DNA of 64,000 bases, from assembly GCA_016748015.1 (NCBI GenBank), contig JAAOMT010000664.1, positions 552,786-616,785 of the forward strand, written 5' to 3'. Position numbers and translations under genes: made by a program. Source of the DNA: Geosiphon pyriformis (lineage: Eukaryota; Glomeromycota; Glomeromycetes; Archaeosporales; Geosiphonaceae). Shown here piece after piece: positions 56,567-64,000 of this stretch. The notes below the pieces were generated by a model. That model saw only the letters and a list, made by a program, of their open reading frames with translations, was not told the DNA's origin and made no database searches. How positions within the stretch are numbered: position 1 is the stretch's first letter; each line of letters starts with the position of its first letter.

Positions 56567-58200
56567 GTGACAGAATCAGAAAATATAAGAGCAAACCATT
56601 TAGGATTCACAAAATCCTTATTTCAACACTATTGTCAATACTTGGGATTAAATCACAATCATATATCTGCTGAATCAGTCTTTAATTTCTACATCAACGA
56701 AAAAATTTCCTCTTTATTAGGAACACTAGTGAATACTAAATCAGCAAGAGAAACTTTCTATAGGGAGTTAATTCAAAATACCAACCTATCAACAAATCAT
56801 AATTTCACATCCATCATCACTGAGATCAACAAAGAAATTGAACACCACACTCAAAAAAGATATCTAATTACATATGCTAGTAAAGACAAGGAAAAACTAC
56901 AAACACCAGCAGTAACATCCAGAAAAATACAGCCACCTACTTGGAAGAAAAACAGAATTGAATCCCCAAGCAACTTATCCTACCACTATACATCTAGAAG
57001 TGCCATCAACATATCATCAACAGATGCATTCCCATCAACTGCGACATCAGCATTTAAATGATTCCTATTCCAAAACAGACAAAGAAAAACAAAATTATTA
57101 GGACCATATGGTGAATACTTTGAGGGATTTAATTCACAATTATCAACCTCATCAGGACTTCGATCACTACTGCCTCCACCAGATTTCGGAATCTTTGATC
57201 TGTGGGAAGCAGCAAAATCAGAAAAAAAGGAAGAAGAATCAGAGGATCAAGAATTCACTTACCAGCAACCAATTACTGAAAACCTGGAAGTTGAAACCCC
57301 GAATTTTCAAACTTAGCAAAATCTAAATCTAGAAAATTCAGAAATCGAAACTCCGAATCATCAAAGGCAGAACAATCCAAACCCCAAATTAATTAATTAG
57401 CAAAACTTACCTCCGGTAATTGTCATCAATCAACTGCCGATTAATCCTATAGCCAAACCCATACAACAGCCACTTCAACTACCACCCCAACAACCAGTAC
57501 AACAACAACTGCTTCAACAGCCACCACAACCACCTAACTTAGATCCAATAGCCTATGCACCAATTGCAAAACTTGACAACTTTACTGGTGAAGAGGATGA
57601 TGCTTAAGTATAGTTGAATGATGTAGAAAAGGCCATCGCAGCCAACAGATGGAATAATGCCCAAGCAATGCAAGCCATTTCCTACTTTCTCAAGGATACT
57701 GCCAATTCATGGTATCAGAGCTTGGTTAATAAACCACAAGATTTCAATGCCTTCAAAGTGGAATTCCTAAAATACTTCAGCAACAATAACAGCATCAATT
57801 GCCTAGTTAATACATTCACTACCATGGAACAAGGAGAAACTGAAGCAGTTATCACTTACCTAAGACGCTTCCATCAAAATCTGTGCCAAGTTCAAGCAAT
57901 TGATGCCAACTATTTCACAGCCCCACAGATACTCAATCAGTTTATCCGTGGTCTGTGCAGCAGCATCTTGCAACATGTACATCCATTGCATTCAGGCACC
58001 CTTTAAGATGCAGTCACATGTGCCAGAGATTTTGAATCCACTGAGTCAGAAGCTAACCATGCCCAAACTGTTAATTTAGTAATGAACGGATCATCTGAAT
58101 TGAATTCCAAATTGAAGAAGTTCAGTGAATCAATTAATAAGAGATTGGAAGAATACTTAGCTGACAATCACGCCATTTGTCAGCCTCCACAATGATGCAA
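56567..58200 (+). pseudogene. gag polyprotein of element H, with knuckle at 58286-58327
   Basis: Open from a GTG (AAAAGTGACAGAATC) to 57058 (TGA in place of Trp or Arg): HLGFTKSLFQHYCQYLGLN, then SYHYTSRSAINISST. The capsid is open at 57614-58006: EKAIAANRWNNAQAMQA, NNNSINCLVN and TYLRRFHQNLCQVQA. The knuckle, CHYCGKQGHIQIDC, is complete, which is the only fully canonical one in the window. It lies just downstream of the listed range, with a Tyr/Gln/Pro-rich tail to about 58560. Four or five stops. Confidence 0.88.
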
Positions 58201-58839
58201 TAATCAAGGAAACTCTAATTGTGCCCAAAATCAACCATGTCTATCTTCATCAACCAATCAACAGTGGCAACAGAAAACGCATATCTGCCATTATTGTGGT
58301 AAACAAGGACATATCCAAATTGACTGTTGCCAGTGTTTAAATAATCAACGATTGAGAAATCAATATTAAAACCCCAATTACTGGTTCCAAACTCTGAATC
58401 AGTACTTAAATCAAAACCAACCCGCTTATCTACTAGTGACACAGTTATCAGTCTATCAATCTCCAGTGTATCAAGCTCCAATCTATCAACTGCAGCCACA
58501 AGTAATTTATCAACAACTGCAGCCACAAATAATTTATCAGCCCCAACAAATCCAAATACCACCCCAAAGCTTACCACTCAACAGAACCCAAAGACCAAGA
58601 ATGACTTAACAGAGCTGGAGATCAGTGATAGTAATCCATTAACTGATCTTTAGTTCTTCACAACAACCATCTGGATTATGCCAGCGGAATTCGGGTGCCA
58701 GTCAATCCCAGAACCCAAATTCCCAGAACTATTTAAGTCTCCTGGTCACTCCAAAAGATGCCTCAACCAATAACTCAGCATTTGCCCAAAAACAACCACT
58801 CACCAGTAATATTTCACCTGCTACCATCACTGAAGACAA

Positions 58840-59290
58840 GTCTTTGGCTACTATATTCCCATTCGAATTCGAGAAAACAACTGCAATGCTATTATTTAGT
58901 GGAGCCACTCTTGAAGCCAAACCAATTACCGCGATGTACACTGACACCAAAGTCGAGAGACAATCTATCAAATTGATCCTTAACAGTGGTTCTGCAGGCA
59001 GCATCATTACCTGACAACTCATAGATCAATTAGGTTGCCGAGTTGATTGAGCTGCCAGCACTAGAATCATCACAGCTGATGGAGTGACCAAAACTCCAAT
59101 CAGTGAAATTAACAACTTCCCTTTTGAAGTCAATGGCATCATGACTCCCATTAAAGTTCTAGTGATGGAAGCCACTCAATATCAAGCTCTTATTGGTAAT
59201 GACTGGCTATTCAAAGTCAATGCAACGTTAGACTGGAACACCCAGGAACTCCAGCTAACATATTAGGGCTGATACATACGTGTACCAGCC
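58840..59290 (+). pseudogene. retropepsin-like protease of element H
   Basis: Reads ITAMYTDTKVERQSIKLILN then SGSAGSIIT: the catalytic Asp of DSG is Asn (GAC or GAT to AAC), so it is inactive. Stops at 59012 and 59048. The C-terminal block (59084-59266) is intact: EINNFPFEVNGIM, then QYQALIGNDWLFKVNATLDW. Confidence 0.85.
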
Positions 59291-59639
59291 ACGTGTGGCC
59301 ATTTCAAGACTCCTTCAAGAGAAAAACTATTGATCGAACTGGAGGAAGAGAAAAAAAAACTTACCTGGGAAGCTTACCAAGTCTCCTGGGCTGACGCCGA
59401 CCACAACGAACTACCACCAATACTCTCGTGGAATGACAACCCTAAGGGAAAGCAAAAAGAGGAACTAATCTGGGAAACAGACAATTTGACCTGGACTGAC
59501 AATGAACAGGAAGAACCATCAAGTTGGGAGTGGAAAGAAGAAAAGGGCAAAAAAAAAAAGAGTGAGGAAGAAAACACTCAAGCCAACAACACTTATATCC
59601 CATACACCTATGGTCAACAACAATTATTGACCTATTGCT

Positions 59640-60310
59640 AACCCAAACTGATATGCATTGATTGCAGCAAAAAATTGTCATCAATGGGTGCATGCTATGG
59701 CGATGATAAAGAATATCAGATGGCAACCAAGTTCTATTGTCGTGCATGCCATGTCAAACGTTTTGAAAGACCAAAACGAGTGGGAAAATGAGATAATACA
59801 CTATGTATAGCCTGTGGAGAAACTCTTTTCGACAAAGGAATGTGAAATGACATTCCAGAGAGAGGAGAAATGTGTGACGTGTTCTGCCAATACATGATCC
59901 TTATCAGTGACTGGGTCGAGAAAGAAACACCCATAGAAGCTGCCTGGAGAAGAGCTGTACAGCAATTGAACAGTTGTCCACATGATGATGATAAAATATG
60001 GCAGATGGCAATTGCCAAAATTGAAGGTGTGTTGCCAGAAGAAATCAGGACAATTAAAAACAACCCACCAGAACCCATCGAGCTTGACTGGGATGCAGAG
60101 CCAGTCATAAATTTTCTGGAACCAGAAGAGTTCTATGAACACTACCAAAACTTGGCACCCACTAGAGAAAAGCAAGAACAATGGCTAGCACAGTTAAATA
60201 CAAGACTGTGTCGTCATTATTTAATTCCCAATGACTTTGAATATTGTGACAATTGTGACCTCATTTACAATCTACCACCATGTATGATCTACACGATCTT
60301 TAAAGAAGAA
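59640..60310 (+). pseudogene. Cysteine-rich module of unknown function, element H
   Basis: Best-preserved copy. First cluster: CIDCSKKLSSMGACYGDD, YCRACHVKRFERPKRVGKW, then one TGA, and CIACGETLFDKGMW. From 59870 it is open: CQYMILISDWVEKETPIEAA, a helical middle, LDWDAEPVINFLEPEEF, and a second cluster with C-x11-C-x2-C-x8-C (RLCRHYLIP to DNCDLIYNLPPC). Two zinc-binding units joined by a helical spacer are likely. No known family recognised. It precedes dUTPase in the same frame. Confidence 0.72.
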
Positions 60311-60499
60311 GAACCAATCAGCAGCTGTACATCAGAATCAGAATTGCTGATCAATTACGATCCAGACTCCGACAATAATGATGAAAACACTGGTTCCAGT
60401 TCCGTTCAAAATGGCAATGACAACAAAGGTGATTCAAACTTAGATTCAAACTCCAATTTAAACTATGAACAATACATTGCACTACCAGATCTTTCTAAG

Positions 60500-61006
60500 G
60501 AACAAGAGTTGAAATGGTATAATGACAATGGGGAAGATATTATGCCAGAACATGTACATGATACTGATGCAGGGTTGGATCTGAAGTATCCAGGAAAAGA
60601 GGCCATCAAATTGGAACCACATTCACGCATCTGCATTGATCTGAAAGTAACACTAGAAATTCTAACAACAACAATGGTTCAATTAGCATCTAGGAGTAGT
60701 TTAGCAAAAAGAGGAATTAATATAAGAGGAGGAATAATTGATGTGGGATATGTAGAAAATATTATTGCTATACTACAAAATAACTCAGAAAAGGTCTATA
60801 TAATAGAGCCCAATGAAAAAATAGCACAGACAATATTCCTGCCTCTGGTTAGAGTAGCTCAGTTAGTATCAGTGGAAAAGAGAGAGGAATTAGGAATAAC
60901 AGTGAGAGAAATACAGGGATTTGGATTAATGGGTAGAATAAATGTACCAGTTAATATGGCAGAGGAAGAAATTGTTGGCCAAGGAGAAATTATCTCAACC
61001 GCTTAA
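60500..61006 (+). CDS. dUTPase domain of element H, all five motifs present
   Basis: Belongs to a stop-free frame from 59870 to 61006. Motif 1 is HDTDAGLDLKYPGKE, motif 2 LASRSSLAKRGINIRGG, motif 3 GGIIDVGYVENIIAI with the catalytic Asp and Tyr, motif 4 EPNEKIAQTIFLPL, motif 5 REIQGFGLMGRI with the Phe that stacks on uracil. The usual Arg/Gly after Tyr in motif 3 (YRG) is VEN here, and the Thr of the motif-5 STG is replaced. It would be a trimeric dUTP pyrophosphatase, made as part of Pol. It is the only dUTPase here with motifs 1-4 and the catalytic Asp all present; activity is plausible but not shown. Confidence 0.88.
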   Translation, partial: EQELKWYNDNGEDIMPEHVHDTDAGLDLKYPGKEAIKLEPHSRICIDLKVTLEILTTTMVQLASRSSLAKRGINIRGGIIDVGYVENIIAILQNNSEKVYIIEPNEKIAQTIFLPLVRVAQLVSVEKREELGITVREIQGFGLMGRINVPVNMAEEEIVGQGEIISTA

Positions 61007-62745
61007 GCTATTTCTATTTCACCATATAACCAGTACATGTTAGCAATAGAAAAGAAGAAAAAAGACCAAGCACAAATTTTTGAAGCAGAAGCCAGTCTTT
61101 GTGAATTAGGAGAAGTTAGACTCATCAATCTCCACATACCAGCCAAAGATTACAGCCACATCAAAATTCCCATCTACAACAATACAAGAAATGTCATAGA
61201 AATACCAGCTGGAACTGTTATTGGATATTTAAACACTAAAATGGAGGATCAACCACCAAACCCCATTCCAGACTTTCCACAACTTTGTGGATATGTTGAT
61301 ATTACATCACAAACAATATATGGATGAAGTAAATGTTATTTGCTCCAACCAGAACAATTGGAACAAATGAACATAAGAAACTTAGATCCACTCTAACATA
61401 TGCAACTTAAGATGTTGCTCAACCAGTTCAATGACATCTTTGCTAGCGAAAATGAGTTTGGCCAAACTGACATCATCCAGCATCAGATCAAGACTGGAGA
61501 TACAATGCCAATTAAACAAAGAGCATATAGAGTGCCACCAGTCAGCCATGAGATTATTCATCAAGAGATAAACCGAATGCTTGACAATGGGCTAATTCAG
61601 CCATCAATGAGCCCATGGTCATCACCAGTAGTACTCGTCCGTAAGAAGAATGAAAAGATCCAATTTTGTGTGAACTACAGAAAACTCAATGGTGTAACTT
61701 GTGGAGACAGCTATCCAACTCCACGGATACAGGAATTATTCGATGCTTTTGGTGGAAACAAATGGTTTTCAACATTAGACTTAGATAGTGGTTACTGGCA
61801 AGTAGCCATGGATCCAGCCAACAGTATTCACCACGAGAGAAGAGAATTTTGAATTTAAAATAATGCTATTCGGTTTAACCAATGCACCAGCCACTTTCCA
61901 ATGACTAATAGAAATCATCTATACTGGCTTATTGTGGAAATCAGTAGTTGTATACTTAGACAACACCAATATATTTTCAAAAACATTTGATGATTATCTT
62001 TATCATCTTCAACAAGTGTTCGAAAGACTAAGAAAAGCAGGGCTAAAGTTAAATGCAACAAAGTGCTTCTTTGGCAAGACAGAGCTAAAATTCTTAGGAC
62101 ACATAGTCAGCAAAAATGGCATCAAAACAGATCCAGAGAAAATAGAGATAGTAAAGAACTTTCCAGTGCCAACCAATATGACAGAACTAAAATCATTCTT
62201 GGGATTCGCCAGCTACTATCGACATTTTATCAAGAACTTTTCCAAGATAGTGCAGCCACTCAACTAACTGCAAACCAAGAATACCAAATATGAATGGGCA
62301 GAAAGTCAACAAGAAGCTTTTGACATTTTGAAAAGAAAGCTCATTCAAGCTCCAATACTGATTTATCCAGATCACAGCAAACTATTCATTATCACCACTG
62401 ATGCATCCAGCCAAGCATTGGGAGCAGTATTATCTCAGAGAGGACCAGACGGCAGAGAACATCCAGTAGCATATGCCAGCAGAGGTTTAACACCAGCCAA
62501 AAAGAACTATGGAACTCTAGAACAAGAACACTTAGCAATATACTGAGCAGTCATGAAATGGAAAGAATACTTGAACCAGAAGTTTGAAGTATACACAGAT
62601 CACAAGGAATTAACATCACTCCAAAGACAAAAATTTGGAGATGGAAGACAGTCAAGATGAAAAATGGCACTCGCACTATACAATTATACTATACATTACA
62701 AAAAAGGAAAAGACAATGGAAATGCTAATGGTTTATCATAAATGA
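61007..62745 (+). pseudogene. Pre-RT segment, RT and RNase H of element H
   Basis: The pre-RT part (61037-61327) reads IKIPIYNNTRNVIEIPAGTV and IPDFPQLCGYVDITS. RT reads SHEIIHQEINRMLDNGLIQ, KIQFCVNYRKLN and WFSTLDLDSGYWQVAMD. About 11 bases are then missing near 61830, shifting the frame before FKIMLFGLTNAPATFQ. The catalytic box at 61953-61964 is YLDN. The thumb is open to 62267. RNase H reads FIITTDASSQALGAVLS and VYTDHKELTSLQ. Stops at 62543 and 62657 are Trp codons. Confidence 0.9.
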
Positions 62746-62999
62746 GACAAATCTAAGAACATTTTAACACAAAAATATAACAAAACCAGAACAATACCAA
62801 CGAAAAATATAACAAAAAATGAACACACAAAAATATCAACAACTACAACATTATATAGACATTCAACAGTTCAAAGAGAATTTATCTCAAATGGAATGAA
62901 AGAGTATCAAACAACAATCAAAATATTTTATCACTCACCAAAATATACTTTATTGGAAAAATAGAAAAACTCCAGATCAACCAACCAGAGTAGTTACGA

Positions 63000-64000
63000 A
63001 ACCAGAAAAAGAGACAATATTATTCAACATGCACTCAAATCCAACAGCAGGACATTTTCACAAAGAAACAACCATGGAAAAAACCAGAAAAAGATACTAT
63101 TGGCCATTAATATATCCAGACATCATCCAATATGTTCAAAATTGTGATGCTTGTCAGTGAAGAGAAGATATGAAACCCAGTGAACCATTAAGACCAATCA
63201 AAGTAAGACAATCATTCAATCATGTTGGAATTGATCTAGTTGGATCATTAACAATTACCAGTGGAGGAAACAGGTACATAGCAGTAGTCATAGACTATCT
63301 CACTAAATGGCCAGAGACGAAAGCAATTTAAAGAGCAGATGCAGAATCTGTTGCCGAATTTGTTCATCAGGATTTGATCTATTGACATGGATGTCCAAAA
63401 GAATTATTATCAGACCAAGGAACTCATTTTGTGAACAAAACATTAACAGAATTGAGCCAAAAATTCGGAATTAAGAGACCACTATCATTACTATACCATC
63501 TACAAACCAATGGATTAGTTGAAAAATTCAACAGAACATTGTGTGAAGCAATAGCTAAATTCAGCCAAGAAAACCAGAACGATTGGGATTTGTTGATACC
63601 ATCAGTACTAGTTGCTTATCAGACAATGAAACAAGATACTACACAAGCAACACTATTTGAATTAGTATATGATAGAACAGCAATACTACCAGTGGAACTA
63701 GAAGTCAGCACATACTTCACTGAACCAATAACAGAAGAGAATTTCAAAAATACATTGTTGAGAAGAACATATGACTTAATGGAAACATTAGAAAATAAAT
63801 GATAAAGAACAGCTAATAACATACAAAAGTCACAAAAAAAACAAAAAGAAAGACATAATAACCAACTACTAGATAAACCAGTTGAATTCAGGATTGGAGA
63901 CAAAGTACTACTACATCATATCAAAGCAAAAAAACAATGGAGTAGAAAATTTGACCCCAAATGGGACGAACCATTTCACATAGAAGAAATTCTAGGAAAT
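63000..64000 (+). pseudogene. Integrase of element H, cut by the window end
   Basis: The zinc domain reads FNMHSNPTAGHFHKETTME and NCDACQ, then a TGA. The core has VGIDLVGSLTI (first Asp), LLSDQGTHFVN (second Asp, canonical) and TNGLVEKFNRTLCEAI (Glu), so the DDE triad is intact here, unlike in A and C. Stops at 63329, 63383 and 63799. The C-terminal FRIGDKVLLHHIKAKKQW runs to the window edge. Confidence 0.9.

Larger units (their letters stand above)
55623..64000 (+). mobile_element. Ty3/gypsy-type element H, cut by the window end
   Basis: 5' LTR, gag, protease, cysteine-rich module, dUTPase, pre-RT, RT, RNase H and most of integrase, all plus strand. It is the least decayed element here: one frame of 378 codons spans half the cysteine-rich module and the whole dUTPase. 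Protein likeness to A and C is high throughout, and the LTR is of the A type. Confidence 0.93.

Noticed and set aside
60500-61006. Free-standing host dUTPase gene
   Set aside because: It has no introns or own start, is in frame with the cysteine module, and sits at the same Pol position in four elements.
1-64000. tRNA or rRNA genes
   Set aside because: No convincing cloverleaf, A/B box pair or rRNA segment was noticed by eye; a covariance-model scan would settle it.

Overview
The window is AT-rich fungal nuclear DNA: a small, gene-bearing island set in a deep nest of decayed Ty3/gypsy-type LTR retrotransposons. The three host genes have short GT-AG introns. With the very low GC, the huge retroelement load and the decayed KRBA2/SCAND3-like integrase gene, this suggests an early-diverging fungus, most likely an arbuscular mycorrhizal (Glomeromycotina, Rhizophagus-like) genome. 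The lineage is an inference; the sequence itself shows only a fungal-type eukaryote.

Left nest (1-39480). The oldest layer is a minus-strand integrase pseudogene (K; 38395-39480, a coding tandem repeat at 37832-38284 and 31990-32117, and an integrase tail at 31446-31860). K is split by element G (32118-37831, plus strand, nearly cytosine-free, with most of pol deleted) and cut at its left end by element F (28638-31445, minus strand). F carries a solo LTR of a second family (29369-30104) and was itself hit by element A. A survives as three collinear pieces (1-3537, 13370-16378, 26445-28637), because element B (3538-13369) landed in its dUTPase and element C (16379-26444) in its integrase. A, B, C and the right-hand element H share one unusual layout: gag with a CCHC knuckle, retropepsin, a two-cluster cysteine-rich module I cannot name, dUTPase, a conserved pre-RT segment, RT-RNase H, integrase. 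In A, B and C, and as a remnant in G, a further unnamed ORF follows integrase; in H that position lies beyond the window. All copies are broken by in-frame stops and by C-to-T/G-to-A type losses of catalytic residues.

Gene island (39481-50882). Three intact genes: an aminoacylase-1-like M20 metallopeptidase (39780-42049, plus, 8 exons, 405 aa); eIF4G (42702-48790, minus, 10 exons, about 1749 aa, with an apparent 2-nt frameshift inside a 24/96-bp coding repeat); and an RNF5/RMA1-like membrane-anchored RING E3 ligase (49472-50882, plus, 6 exons including a 19-nt micro-exon, 302 aa). The first two converge; the last two diverge from a shared 681-bp intergenic region. They serve unrelated housekeeping roles (amino-acid salvage, translation initiation, ER-associated ubiquitination).

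Right nest (50883-64000). AT-rich sequence is followed by a decayed element of the second family (J, 52123-54378), a minus-strand solo LTR (54379-55347), a stack of three LTR starts (55495, 55551, 55623) and element H (55623 to the window end). H carries the most complete dUTPase. No rRNA, tRNA or CRISPR array was seen.
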